Made by a program: the position numbers and the translations under genes
Notes under the pieces: generated by a model
What the model saw: only the letters and a program-made list of their open reading frames with translations
Told to the model about the DNA's origin: nothing
Databases searched by the model: none
In this document: piece after piece, positions 33,899 through 42,086 of the stretch
Layout of the letters: the number at the start of each line of letters is the position of its first letter
Numbering within the stretch: the stretch's first letter is position 1
From: Halosimplex amylolyticum
GTDB taxonomy: Archaea > Halobacteriota > Halobacteria > Halobacteriales > Haloarculaceae
Assembly (NCBI RefSeq): GCF_051414035.1
Contig: NZ_JBLKNW010000001.1
Coordinates: 1,426,001 to 1,490,000, forward strand
DNA length: 64,000 nucleotides
Direction: 5' to 3'

Positions 33899-34283
33899 GG
33901 GCGAGGGTGGTCGCGCTCTCCGACTTGAATTCTCGGTCTGGTTGAAGCCCGTCGTCGGTGGTAGGTTTCGGCGGTCGTGCTGAATACGGGCCCGTATCGC
34001 GCACGGGATTTCTTTCAGACTGTCAGACTGATTAGATCAATTCAACGGGAAATTATCTCGGTTAACTCGAAGCTCCCAGGGCTATAACGCCAATGTATGG
34101 AGATTTGTGAGTCGATAACAAAGTCCCCGCCCGCATAGCTAGAAGTGCCGTAAGTCCGTAAGGCCACCTCCGACGGGAAGACCCGGAATAAGGGCGTTAG
34201 ATACCGTCGAGTCAGGTAAGGCGGCCGGTGGATCTCCGCGATAAAGACGTGGAGAACTATACAGCCGCGAACCAAGAGAGAAT
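33899..34283. other. Intergenic region with palindrome and AT-richer stretch
   Basis: 385 nt between the divergent ParA-like and lipoprotein genes. It contains the palindrome at 33984-33997, the TGCTGAATAC motif at 33980-33989 shared with the hairpin at 37833-37859, an AT-richer stretch (about 34015-34130), and ACTATACAG at 34256-34264, a likely TATA element of the lipoprotein gene. No coding signal was seen. Confidence 0.5.
33984..33997. promoter_or_regulatory. 14-bp perfect palindrome upstream of the ParA-like gene
   Basis: ATACGGGCCCGTAT is a perfect inverted repeat 86 nt upstream of the ATG on the minus strand, a plausible operator, though its position relative to the promoter is unknown. 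Confidence 0.4.
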
Positions 34284-35054
34284 ATGAACTGGCGTCTTGT
34301 GAGCGTCGTCTCCATCGTCGTCCTCGCGGGGTGTGGGTCGGTTCTTGACGGCGATATTGGTTTAAATGAGGACGCGTCGACCGAGACGCTGACGCCCGCG
34401 CCGGTGCCCCAGGTGACCGAGACACCGGTCCCGCTGCCGCCCGGCGTGACCGACAGCGGCATCAGGGACGTCGACGCACTGCTGGACGCCCACCAGTCGC
34501 TTCTCGGGACGCAATCGTACACGCTCCGGGTGCGACTCCGCGTAGACGAGAGTCTCTACACGCGACTCGTCCGCGTCGAGACGCCGACGCGGTACTACAG
34601 CCACGACGTGCTCGGCGGAAACGACGGGAACGTCACCCAGTACGCGAGCGGCCCCTCGATCTACGTGCGGACAGCGTACGCCGGTATCACGCGGTATGAT
34701 CGGCTGGACAACACCCGTCCGCCGGAGTCACGGACTGTCCGCCTGAGTCGTCAGTTCCTCCAAATCGGCGACGCTGTCGTCTTCGAGACGACAGTCGACG
34801 GCCGACCCGCCTTCGTCATTCGGGGGAACTACTCCACCCACCCTGAGATGGAGCGGATCCGGAACGTGAGTATTCGCGCAGTCGTCGAACCCACCGGACT
34901 GGTCCGGTCGATGAACGCGTCCTACGTCAGAACCGGGGGGACCGGTCCAGCGACTGTCACGCGCTCGTTCGCCTATGACGACGTCAGTGAGACGACCGTC
35001 GAACGACCGGACTGGGTCGAGGCGCAGTGGAACGGAACGACGACGCCGGAGTGA
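34284..35054 (+). CDS. Haloarchaeal lipoprotein (DUF7537-like)
   Basis: A 256-residue secreted lipoprotein. The N-terminus MNWRLVSVVSIVVLAGCGS has a lipobox LAGC; the cysteine should be lipidated. A Thr/Pro-rich linker (DASTETLTPAPVPQVTETPVPLPPGV) leads to a beta-rich domain starting DVDALLDAHQSLLGTQSYTLRVRLR. The family resembles haloarchaeal DUF7537; role unknown. No Tat motif is seen, so Sec export is expected. The TATA-like ACTATACAG lies 20 nt upstream. Confidence 0.7.
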   Translation: MNWRLVSVVSIVVLAGCGSVLDGDIGLNEDASTETLTPAPVPQVTETPVPLPPGVTDSGIRDVDALLDAHQSLLGTQSYTLRVRLRVDESLYTRLVRVETPTRYYSHDVLGGNDGNVTQYASGPSIYVRTAYAGITRYDRLDNTRPPESRTVRLSRQFLQIGDAVVFETTVDGRPAFVIRGNYSTHPEMERIRNVSIRAVVEPTGLVRSMNASYVRTGGTGPATVTRSFAYDDVSETTVERPDWVEAQWNGTTTPE

Positions 35055-35220
35055 CGAAACGTGACCACGCGGGGGTGACACGAGGCGAACCCGTCATCCA
35101 CGGGGGCCAGTCGACGGGCCCGCCCGGGATCGCGCGACTGACCCCGACCGACCGGTCGCCCTCCTCGTCGCTCACCCTGCCCGTGCGCACGTCAGCGGCG
35201 CCCGCACTCAGCCCCATCGC

Positions 35221-35757
35221 GTCAGCGGCGACCTGCGCGTTGATGACCGCGTCGTCGTGTACGACCGGCTTCCCGGCGACGCCGACACCCGCGGGTTCGG
35301 CGATGGCGTCGTCCAACACGCTCGATGGCTGGCCGGCTGTCTCGACGACTGCGTCGCCGATACGACCGACCTACTCGACCACCGAGACGAGCTGTAGCGC
35401 GACGAACTCGTCCGTGCCTGGCTCGACGGCGACGTCACGCCGTCGTCCCCTATGCGATTGACGCGAACCGCAACCTCACTGAGGATGACGACGAAACTGC
35501 CGACTGGACCGCCGCGACCGCCTCAACGACGCCTCCATTCACGGCGACCTCCGGGTGCTCGTCGGCCGTGCTATCGACGCTGCTGCCGAGGACTACACCG
35601 AGCCGAAGGCCTGCTCAACGCCGCCACGGCGGTGCTGCGCGGCGGGTGTGAGGACACTGACGTGGTCGCTCGGTCATACTGTGATGTCTTATCGTATGGC
35701 TATCTGCCTTTTATTGGTACGCCTCTCTGCCAGGTCCTGTCGCTCTCGACTGGGTAA
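35221..35757 (+). pseudogene. Frameshifted pseudogene of unknown family
   Basis: A coding-like signature runs along the plus strand but changes frame and meets stops. From 35221 the frame reads VSGDLRVDDRVVVYDRL, then WLAGCLDDCVADTTDLL, HRDEL and TAG at 35395-35397, followed by RDELVRAWLDGDVT. At about 35440 the frame shifts to VVPYAIDANRNLTEDDD, then around 35520 to DRLNDASIHGDLRVLV and finally to EGLLNAATAVLRGG, RSYCDVLSYGYL, ending at 35755-35757. The fragments keep order and codon bias, so this looks like a recently decayed gene with at least three lesions. A plausible continuation upstream (DRPVALLVAHPARAHVS) exists from about 35150. The ancestor is not recognised. Confidence 0.6.
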
Positions 35758-35959
35758 ACTGGAAGGGTATTTACCATAGAGCGTGTCATAGAACGCTTCG
35801 CACGCTTTGTCTATCCAAGTCTTGTCAGGACTCGCGTGCAAGATACAGGGCGCTTATGCAGCAAAGTAGGCGTTCGGATTGACCGAGTCGAACGGAAGGT
35901 GGTACATTGTCTTCGTCTACCACTGGCAGATGGGCGAATCTCAGTCGTGTACGGGCCTC
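35758..35959. other. Gene-poor stretch after the pseudogene
   Basis: About 200 nt with lower GC than the flanks. Contains a run reading RVIERFARFVYPSLVRTRV in one frame, too short and without a start to call; an insertion-sequence scar is possible but no inverted termini were identified. Confidence 0.3.
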
Positions 35960-37483
35960 TTAGCTTCTCCTCCGAATCGCGACCAATGTCATCAGGACGA
36001 GCGCCAGCGAGAGTTCCATGGCCCCGAATCCAGGACCGTCGCTCCCCGTCGTGGGTGCCGTCGGATCTGAAAGCGAATCCGGTCTCGGAGTTGCCGTCGG
36101 TGTTCGTGTTGTCGTCGGCATCGGTGTTGGGGTGGGAGTGACCGCCGGTGTTGGCGTCAGTGTTGGGGTGGGAGTGACCGCCGGTGTTGGCGTCAGTGTT
36201 GGGGTGGGAGTGACCGCCGGTGTTGGCGTCAGTGTTGGGGTGGGAGTGACCGCCGGTGTTGGCGTCAGTGTTGGAGTGGGAGTGACCGCCGGTGTTGGGG
36301 TGGGAGTGACCATCGGTGTTGGAGTGGGAGTGACCGTCGGTGTTGGAGTGGGAGTGACCGTCGGCGCTGGCGTCGGTGTCGGCGTCGGGTCACTCACGGT
36401 GACCGTGCCACAGGTGGCGATGTCGCTGTCCTCGCCACCGCTGTAGGACCACACCTTCACGCGGGGGTCGTAGGTGCCCGGCTCGGCATACGAGACCGTC
36501 CGCGAACTCTGGGTGGTGAATTCGCCGAACGAACTGCCACCGTACGCATCGTACTGGTAATCCTCGGCGTTCTCCGATTCCGAGGCGTCGAGCGTCACCG
36601 ATTCACCGGTCTGGACGCTCGTGTCCGACACCGTACATCGAGCGACTGCAGTCGGTGCCGGAGTTGGAGTGGCCGTCGGCGTCGGGTCACTCACGGTGAC
36701 CGTGCCGCAGGTCGCGATGTCGCTGTCCTCGCCACCGCTGTAGGACCACACCTTCACCCGTGGGTCGTAGGTGCCCGGCTCGGCGTACGAGACCGTCCGC
36801 GAACTCTGGGTGGTGAATTCGCCGAACGAACTGCCACCGAACTTATCGTACTGGTAGTTGTCGGCATTCTCCGACTCTGAGGCATCGAGCGTCACCGATT
36901 CACCGGTCTGGACGCTCGTGTCCGACACCGTACATCGAGCGACTGCAGTCGGTGCCGGAGTTGAAGTAGCCGTCGGCGTCGGTGTGGGCGTGGGTGTCGG
37001 GTCGCTCACGGTGACCGTGCCACAGGTCGCGCTGTCGCTGTCCTCGCCATCGCTGTAGGACCACACCTTCACCCGCGGGTCGTAGGTGCCCGGCTCGGCG
37101 TACGAGACCGTCCGCGAACTCTGGGTGGTGAACCCACCGAACGAATTGCCACCGAACTTATCGTATTGGTAGTCGTCGGCATTCTCCGACGCTGAGGCAT
37201 CGAGCGTCACCGATTCACCGGTCCTGACGCTCTTATCCGAGACCGAACACTTGGCGACCGGGTGGCTACTCGTGGCGGCCGGGAGCGACGCCCCCACCTC
37301 ACCGCCATCGAGCGTGTCGGTCGGCGCGCCCGCACCCTGGGCCGTGGTCGCGCCGACCACGGCGAGAGCGACGAGCGTCAGCAAAACGAGCCCATGGAGC
37401 CAGTCGCTGCCTGTCGGGCCACGGTTCGCCAGTCGGTCAGGATAGTTATGCTCGCCCGTCTCGTTGTCAGTCGGTGGATTCAT
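35960..37483 (-). CDS. PKD-repeat cell-surface protein with PGF-CTERM-like tail
   Basis: A 507-residue exported protein. An N-terminal hydrophobic segment (WLHGLVLLTLVALAVVG, residues about 28-45) acts as a signal. Three near-identical PKD-like domains follow, each about 75 residues (PVAKCSVSDKSVRTGESVTLDAS, VKVWSYSDGEDSD) joined by PTPTPT linkers, then a longer TPTPAVTPTPTL repeat region (36-bp DNA period at 36141-36284, 24-bp at 36285-36356). The C-terminus, DGPGFGAMELSLALVLMTLVAIRRRS, is the PGF-CTERM arrangement (PGFG, helix, basic end) cleaved by archaeosortase and attached to a lipid. Cell-surface role such as adhesion is inferred. Near-identity of the three domains at DNA level shows recent duplication. 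Confidence 0.85.
   Translation of the reverse strand: MNPPTDNETGEHNYPDRLANRGPTGSDWLHGLVLLTLVALAVVGATTAQGAGAPTDTLDGGEVGASLPAATSSHPVAKCSVSDKSVRTGESVTLDASASENADDYQYDKFGGNSFGGFTTQSSRTVSYAEPGTYDPRVKVWSYSDGEDSDSATCGTVTVSDPTPTPTPTPTATSTPAPTAVARCTVSDTSVQTGESVTLDASESENADNYQYDKFGGSSFGEFTTQSSRTVSYAEPGTYDPRVKVWSYSGGEDSDIATCGTVTVSDPTPTATPTPAPTAVARCTVSDTSVQTGESVTLDASESENAEDYQYDAYGGSSFGEFTTQSSRTVSYAEPGTYDPRVKVWSYSGGEDSDIATCGTVTVSDPTPTPTPAPTVTPTPTPTVTPTPTPMVTPTPTPAVTPTPTLTPTPAVTPTPTLTPTPAVTPTPTLTPTPAVTPTPTLTPTPAVTPTPTPMPTTTRTPTATPRPDSLSDPTAPTTGSDGPGFGAMELSLALVLMTLVAIRRRS
36141..36356. repeat. 36-bp and 24-bp tandem repeats inside the PKD-repeat gene
   Basis: Four 36-bp units start at 36141, 36177, 36213 and 36249 (core GTGTTGGGGTGGGAGTG, one with a single G-to-A change), then three 24-bp units at 36285, 36309 and 36333. 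They encode TPTP-type linkers on the minus strand and are coding-sequence repeats, not a CRISPR array. Confidence 0.85.
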
Positions 37484-38044
37484 TGGTGATCGCTCGTCCC
37501 CCGACGTGCTCGATCACCCCTCGCGCACGTGGGAAACCGTATCTGGGCGCTGACGGTGGCAGCCGACGACATTTGGCGTTCGTCTGTCGGCCGTCAACCG
37601 TTCGGGGGCCTCAGGACCGAATCAGTGCCGTCGAATCACCCACACACCCAGGTTGTAAAATCTGTTACGTTTCACACATATAAATATACGGTCTTAAGTA
37701 CCCCTTCTCTATTTGAGGTAGATTTTCCATCCGACGAGTACACCAGCGTCGCTCTTGATATACGCAAGTCGGTGCAAGTCACCCACCGCTGGTAGGCAGG
37801 AAACAACTGGTTGTCACACAGAGACCCGCTCTTGCTGAATACACGCTCTGTATTCAGCACGCGGTTCCAATCAGTTGCTGCGGGATTCGACGAGACCGAA
37901 TTTTCGGGGAGCGCTCGGTCGGCGAGTGCAGTGGTACTGGGGACGCGAATCCGGCGATTCCCGGACGGCGAGTCCACCGGCTCCGAGACCGCGGACGGTC
38001 CCGTGTCGGGAGATTCAAGAGAGTCGAGAGCGCGACTCTATTCG
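37484..38044. other. AT-richer intergenic region with hairpin
   Basis: About 560 nt between divergent surface-protein and pyrB genes. It holds TATAAATATA-like sequence around 37678-37688 and the 11-bp hairpin at 37833-37859. The possible N-terminal extension of pyrB is contained in 37811-38044 but lacks family similarity. No gene is supported; the 37672-37977 minus-strand frame has no convincing features. Confidence 0.5.
37833..37859. repeat. 11-bp perfect hairpin TGCTGAATACA/TGTATTCAGCA
   Basis: Arms at 37833-37843 and 37849-37859 with a five-base loop CGCTC. The left arm shares TGCTGAATAC with 33980-33989. Confidence 0.75.
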
Positions 38045-38959
38045 ATGCGTCACGACCACATTATCAGTGCGAAACAACTCTCGCGGGCGGACATCGAGGA
38101 GGTGCTCGACCGGGCCGCGGAGGTGGCCGCGGACCCGGAGGCCTTCGCCGACCGCCACGAGAACGCCCTGCTCGGGCTGCTCTTCTTCGAGCCGAGCACG
38201 CGGACGAAGATGAGCTTCACCGCCGCCGTCAAGCGACTGGGCGGCGACGTGGTGGACATGGGCACGGTCGAGTCTTCCAGCGTCAAGAAGGGCGAGAGCC
38301 TCGCCGACACGGTCCGGGTGGTCGAGGGGTACGCCGACGCGCTGGTGCTTCGCCACCCCAGCGAGGGGTCGGCCCAGATGGCGAGCGAGTTCGTCGACGT
38401 CCCGCTCATCAACGCCGGCGACGGGGCCGGACAGCACCCGACCCAGACCCTGCTCGATCTCTACACGATCCGGGAGGCGGCGGGCTTCGACGACCTCACC
38501 ATCGGGATCATGGGCGACCTGAAGTACGGGCGGACGGTCCACTCCCTCGCGCACGCGCTAACGACCGTCGAGGCCGACCAGCACTTCATCAGCCCGGAGA
38601 GCCTCAAGCTCCCGCGGAGCGTCCGCTACGACCTCCACGAGGAGGGCGCGACGATCCGCGAACACACGGAACTCGAACCGGTCCTGCCCGAACTCGACGT
38701 CCTCTACGTCACGCGGATCCAGGCCGAGCGATTCCCCGACGAGAGCGAGTACCGCGCGGTGGCCGGCGAGTACCAGATCGACGCCGAGACGCTGGAAGCG
38801 GCCCGCGACGACCTGACAGTCATGCACCCGCTCCCGCGCGTCGACGAGATCGCCCACGACATCGACGGGACCGACCACGCCCACTACTTCCAGCAGGCCC
38901 ACAACGGCGTCCCGGTCAGGATGGCGCTGCTGGACCTCGTCCTGGAGGGAGAACGATGA
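38045..38959 (+). CDS. pyrB: Aspartate carbamoyltransferase catalytic subunit
   Basis: Forms N-carbamoyl-L-aspartate in pyrimidine synthesis. The 304-residue chain has FFEPSTRTKMSF (carbamoyl-phosphate loop, STRT), RHPSEGSAQMA, NAGDGAGQHPTQTLLDLYTI (HPTQ), GDLKYGRTVHSL, and HPLPRVDEI. Start ATG at 38045 is chosen over a much longer frame because the sequence before it is non-conserved and MRHDHIIS fits haloarchaeal PyrB. The regulatory subunit gene overlaps its stop. Confidence 0.96.
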   Translation: MRHDHIISAKQLSRADIEEVLDRAAEVAADPEAFADRHENALLGLLFFEPSTRTKMSFTAAVKRLGGDVVDMGTVESSSVKKGESLADTVRVVEGYADALVLRHPSEGSAQMASEFVDVPLINAGDGAGQHPTQTLLDLYTIREAAGFDDLTIGIMGDLKYGRTVHSLAHALTTVEADQHFISPESLKLPRSVRYDLHEEGATIREHTELEPVLPELDVLYVTRIQAERFPDESEYRAVAGEYQIDAETLEAARDDLTVMHPLPRVDEIAHDIDGTDHAHYFQQAHNGVPVRMALLDLVLEGER

Positions 38960-39417
38960 GCGACCGTGAACTGCGCGTCAGCAAGATCCGGAACGGCACG
39001 GTCGTCGATCACATCACCGCCGGCCAGGCGCTGAACGTCCTCGCGATCCTCGGAATAGACACCGAGAGCGGCGAGACCGTCAGCATCGGGATCCGCGTCC
39101 CCAGCGACCGCCTCGGATCGAAGGACATCGTCAAGGTCGAGGGCCGCGAGTTGAGCCAGGACGAGGTCGACGTGCTCTCGCTCATCGCCCCCGCCGCGAC
39201 GATCAACATCGTCCGGGAGTTCGACGTCGTCGAGAAACACAGGGTCGAACGCCCCTCGGAAGTCGTCGGCGTCCTCTCGTGTCCGAACCGCCACTGCATC
39301 ACGACGGAAGACGAACCCGTCCAGTCGCGGTTCGACGTGCTCGACGACGGCATCCGCTGTCAGTACTGCGACACCATCGTCCGCGACAGCATCGCCGAGC
39401 AGATCGACGTCGCTTGA
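38956..39417 (+). CDS. pyrI: Aspartate carbamoyltransferase regulatory subunit
   Basis: Allosteric partner of PyrB. The 153-residue protein has the N-terminal nucleotide-binding fold (RVSKIRNGTVVDHITAGQALNVLAILGI and KDIVKVEGREL) and a C-terminal zinc-ribbon with CPNRHC and CQYC cysteines holding the metal that contacts PyrB. It overlaps pyrB by ATGA, so both subunits are made coordinately. A short intergenic leader to the catalase gene follows. Confidence 0.95.
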   Translation: MSDRELRVSKIRNGTVVDHITAGQALNVLAILGIDTESGETVSIGIRVPSDRLGSKDIVKVEGRELSQDEVDVLSLIAPAATINIVREFDVVEKHRVERPSEVVGVLSCPNRHCITTEDEPVQSRFDVLDDGIRCQYCDTIVRDSIAEQIDVA

Positions 39418-39526
39418 GTGCGCGCCCGCTTTTCTACGTTGTTGTGAAATGCATCACGAGTAGTGCTTGCCAGCGAAGGCCACTCGTCTATTGAAAACCC
39501 GGGCGTGTAACACGTCGGGACCTCCA

Positions 39527-40357
39527 ATGTTCTACCACGACGACAAGCTCCAGTACCCAGTCGAAGTCGAGGAACCGGACCCGCTATTCGCGAAGATGCT
39601 GCAGGAAGCCATCGGCGGCGTCGAGGGCGAGATGCGCGTCTGCCTGCAGTACATGTTCCAGGCGTTCGGCGTGCCGGACGAGCACGAGGAGTACCGGAAG
39701 CTCCTGATGGAGACCGCGGTCGAAGAGATCGGTCACATCGAGATGCTCGCGACCGCCGTCGCCAAGAACCTGGAAGGCGCGCCGACGGAGTTGCGCGACC
39801 AGATGAGCCAGGACGGCGCCGTGAACGCTGCGATGTCGGGCATGATGCCGCGGCAGTACCTCTCCTCCGGATTGAACGCGATGCCCGTCGATGCGAACGG
39901 CGCACCCTTCAACGCCAGTTACGTCGTCGCCAGCGGCAACCTCGCGGCGGACATGTACGCGAACGTGATGGCCGAATCGACGGGTCGGCTGCTTGCCGCG
40001 CGACTCTGGGAGATGACCGACGACCCGGGCATGAAGGACATGCTCTCGTACCTGGTGGCCCGGGACGCGATGCACCAGAACCAGTGGCTGGAGGCGCTGC
40101 ACTCCCTCGGTGACGCCGACGACCCGTTCGACCACCTGCCGGTGCCGAACACCTTCCCCGAGGAGGAGATGCCCGACGAGTTCGACTACTCGTTCATGTC
40201 GACGACCCGCGACGGCGAGGAGTACGAGGCGCCGTGGACGCAGGGGCCGTCCGTCGACGGGAACGAGGAGTTCTCGTTCCTTAGCGAACTCGACTTGGAG
40301 GGCGCGGAACGGTCGATCTCGAAGGCCGACCCGAACACGCACAACGAGACGAAGTGA
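39527..40357 (+). CDS. Manganese catalase
   Basis: Non-haem catalase that disproportionates hydrogen peroxide at a di-manganese centre. In the 276-residue protein the ligands appear in the family spacing: Glu35, Glu67 and His70 (EEIGHIE), Glu150 and His183 (ARDAMHQ). The Gln/Tyr near residue 41-42 (LQYMFQ) is the second-sphere tyrosine. ATG at 39527; the longer frame from 39467 adds an unrelated N-terminus. It is monocistronic. Haloarchaea often carry this enzyme for oxidative stress. Confidence 0.93.
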   Translation: MFYHDDKLQYPVEVEEPDPLFAKMLQEAIGGVEGEMRVCLQYMFQAFGVPDEHEEYRKLLMETAVEEIGHIEMLATAVAKNLEGAPTELRDQMSQDGAVNAAMSGMMPRQYLSSGLNAMPVDANGAPFNASYVVASGNLAADMYANVMAESTGRLLAARLWEMTDDPGMKDMLSYLVARDAMHQNQWLEALHSLGDADDPFDHLPVPNTFPEEEMPDEFDYSFMSTTRDGEEYEAPWTQGPSVDGNEEFSFLSELDLEGAERSISKADPNTHNETK

Positions 40358-40407
40358 CGGCTGAGGACCGACAGCCACCGTCGGCCCTCGTGTCTCTACC
40401 AGAAACA

Positions 40408-40416
40408 CTTTATTCT
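40408..40416 (+). promoter_or_regulatory. TATA-like box of the 25-residue microprotein
   Basis: CTTTATTCT lies 22-30 nt upstream of the ATG at 40438. Confidence 0.45.
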
Positions 40417-40437
40417 ATTGCCACGAACGATCGATGG

Positions 40438-40515
40438 ATGCCCAAGAAATCAGTGCTCCTGCTGGTCGCCCTGCTCGCGATCGCCGTGGTCTACAAGACC
40501 GCCCTCGGCGAGTAA
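40438..40515 (+). CDS. 25-residue single-helix membrane microprotein
   Basis: Too short for the usual ORF cutoff. The frame ATG at 40438 to TAA at 40513-40515 encodes MPKKSVLLLVALLAIAVV and then YKTALGE: a positively charged N-terminus, one hydrophobic helix of about 14-15 residues and a short polar tail. A TATA-like CTTTATTCT lies about 26 nt upstream of the ATG, the correct distance for a leaderless transcript. A ribosome-binding site is not evident. A conserved small membrane protein or a Sec-type anchor is a possible role; no homologue could be checked. Confidence 0.65.
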   Translation: MPKKSVLLLVALLAIAVVYKTALGE

Positions 40516-40640
40516 CGCCGGCAGCGGCGACCGCGCTGGTCCCGTCGGTCGCCGGTTTCGCCGCCGGTGACGGGGGGTGAGGTATCGATTTCCGACCGCT
40601 TTTTCGAACGACTTACACCGCCGGCCGCGTAGGCTCGGGT

Positions 40641-41468
40641 ATGTACGGCGTCGTGACGCGGAACGAGCCGGAGCTGGAGTGGGCCGAGTTCGACCGCGGG
40701 TTCTACGAGGTCAAGGACGTGACCGGCCGCGCGGCCGAGCCCGTCGCAAACGCCGTCAACATGGTCTCCTGTTTCGGCGACAACAAGGCCGCCGCCGACA
40801 ACCCCGACCTCGTCCCCGTCAGCGACGAGGGCGAACCGGCGACGCGCGACCGCCCCTACTTCGACTGGGCGTACGTCTGCCCCACCCACGAGCGCTATCG
40901 GGAGGGCCTGCTGGAGATCATCGAGGACGCCGCCGAGGTCAACCCGGACGTGCGCCTCGACGACGTGGGCTTCCCCCGCGAGGAGTACTGCCACTGCGAC
41001 CGTTGCGAGGCCGCCTTCGCCGAGAGCGACGTCGACGACTGGGGGGCCTGGCGCGCGGACGTCATCACCGAGTTCGTCGCCGAGGCCCGCGAGCGGGTCC
41101 CCGGTGACCTCTCGCTGACGCTCTATCCCGACCCGTACCCGGGCCACATCCACGACCGCGCCGGCACCGACCCGGAGGCGCTCGCCGAGTACGTCGACGA
41201 GTTCGTCGTCCCCATCTACGACATGGCCTACACCACGACGTACTGGCTGGAGATCATCGCCAGGGGGTTCGTCGACGCACTGGAGACGCCGTTCAGCATC
41301 GAACTCTACGCCGTCGACGTCGACATCGACAACCTCGTCCACGCGACGGAGGTCGCCAGCGAGTACGCCGAGTCGGTGCTGTTCGGGTACGACGCCAGCA
41401 ACGCCCGCGCGACGATCCGCCGGCTGGAAGCCGACGCCCGCGACGGCGAGCAGTTCGGCCCGCAGTGA
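40641..41468 (+). CDS. Hypothetical protein, glycoside-hydrolase-like TIM-barrel
   Basis: A 275-residue protein with no signal peptide. Segments VCPTHERYREGLLEIIEDAAEVNPDVRLDDVGFPREEYCHCDRCEAAF and LSLTLYPDPYPGHIHDRAG and VDEFVVPIYDMAYTTTYWLEI resemble strand-helix repeats and the HCDRCxxxF motif of putative glycoside hydrolase-like TIM-barrel proteins. Asp and Glu residues that could be catalytic follow strands but cannot be assigned. I do not know a characterised family. ATG at 40641; the gene stands alone. Confidence 0.55.
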   Translation: MYGVVTRNEPELEWAEFDRGFYEVKDVTGRAAEPVANAVNMVSCFGDNKAAADNPDLVPVSDEGEPATRDRPYFDWAYVCPTHERYREGLLEIIEDAAEVNPDVRLDDVGFPREEYCHCDRCEAAFAESDVDDWGAWRADVITEFVAEARERVPGDLSLTLYPDPYPGHIHDRAGTDPEALAEYVDEFVVPIYDMAYTTTYWLEIIARGFVDALETPFSIELYAVDVDIDNLVHATEVASEYAESVLFGYDASNARATIRRLEADARDGEQFGPQ

Positions 41469-41492
41469 GCGCCTCCGTGGCCCCGATCCGGT

Positions 41493-41544
41493 CTCACTCG
41501 CCGAACCGCTCGCGATCCGCACTCACTCACCGAACCGCTCGCGA
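41493..41544. repeat. Two 22-bp copies of the Nudix gene 3' end
   Basis: Near-identical blocks at 41493-41514 and 41523-41544 (TCACTCGCCGAACCGCTCG-like), the second containing the stop codon of the Nudix gene on the minus strand. Confidence 0.6.
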
Positions 41545-42086
41545 CGCCACTCTCGAAGGACGGCCCGGTCGCGCGTGTTCTCCGGTAACTCCGCGAACCA
41601 CTGCGCGTCGGTGATCTCGTCGTCGGGGTCCCGCACCGACAGATCGGTCGAGTTCGCCTCGCCCTCGAAGACGGGCAGGACGCCCCAGGTCTCGTGGCCG
41701 TCGCTCAGGAACCGCACTTCGCCGAGAACGCCGAGTCCGTCGTAGGTCACGTCGATCCCGGCCTCCTCGTCGAGTTCGCGGCGGGCACCCTCGCGGACGG
41801 ATTCGTCGGGTTCGACTTCTCCGCCGGGGAGCACCCAGGTGTCGATCGCCTCCTGCTTGACGAGCAGTAACTCACCCGATGGCCGGTAAGCGAGCGTGTG
41901 CGCGCCGTAGGGAAGTCCCTGCGCCTCGATCCGCTCGGCGACGGTCCGGAAGCGGTCGCGGGAGACCGTGCGAGTCGTCTCGAACTCGACGTAGCCCTCG
42001 TGGTCGTCTGCCAGGCGGTGATACACCTGTTCGGCCTCCTGGCGCGCCTCGCTCGCGAGAAACCAGAGATTGTCGACGGCGGTCAT
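41523..42086 (-). CDS. Nudix hydrolase
   Basis: A 187-residue Nudix protein. An N-terminal helical region of about 60 residues precedes the domain; the Nudix box is GGEVEPDESVREGARRELDEEAGID with GARRELDEE. LVKQEAIDTWVLPGGEVEPDE supplies the loop before it, and FEGEANSTDLSVRDPDDEITDAQWFAELPENTRD the C-terminal end. Substrate unknown. It ends within two near-identical 3'-end repeats. ATG at complement 42084-42086. Confidence 0.82.
   Translation of the reverse strand: MTAVDNLWFLASEARQEAEQVYHRLADDHEGYVEFETTRTVSRDRFRTVAERIEAQGLPYGAHTLAYRPSGELLLVKQEAIDTWVLPGGEVEPDESVREGARRELDEEAGIDVTYDGLGVLGEVRFLSDGHETWGVLPVFEGEANSTDLSVRDPDDEITDAQWFAELPENTRDRAVLREWRRERFGE

Noticed and set aside
35758..35959. A transposase remnant after the pseudogene
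   Set aside because: No terminal inverted repeats, target duplication or catalytic motif could be seen, so it is recorded only as a possible scar.
36141..36356. Regular 36-bp and 24-bp repeats resembling a CRISPR array
   Set aside because: No unique spacers; the units are back-to-back and encode Thr-Pro linkers in a surface protein.
37672..37977. A 101-codon minus-strand frame in the pyrB upstream region
   Set aside because: AT-richer composition without codon bias, crosses the hairpin at 37833-37859, and shows no motif or start signal.
37811..38044. Extended N-terminus for PyrB (78 extra residues)
   Set aside because: Not conserved in aspartate carbamoyltransferases and crosses the intergenic hairpin; ATG at 38045 gives the normal length.
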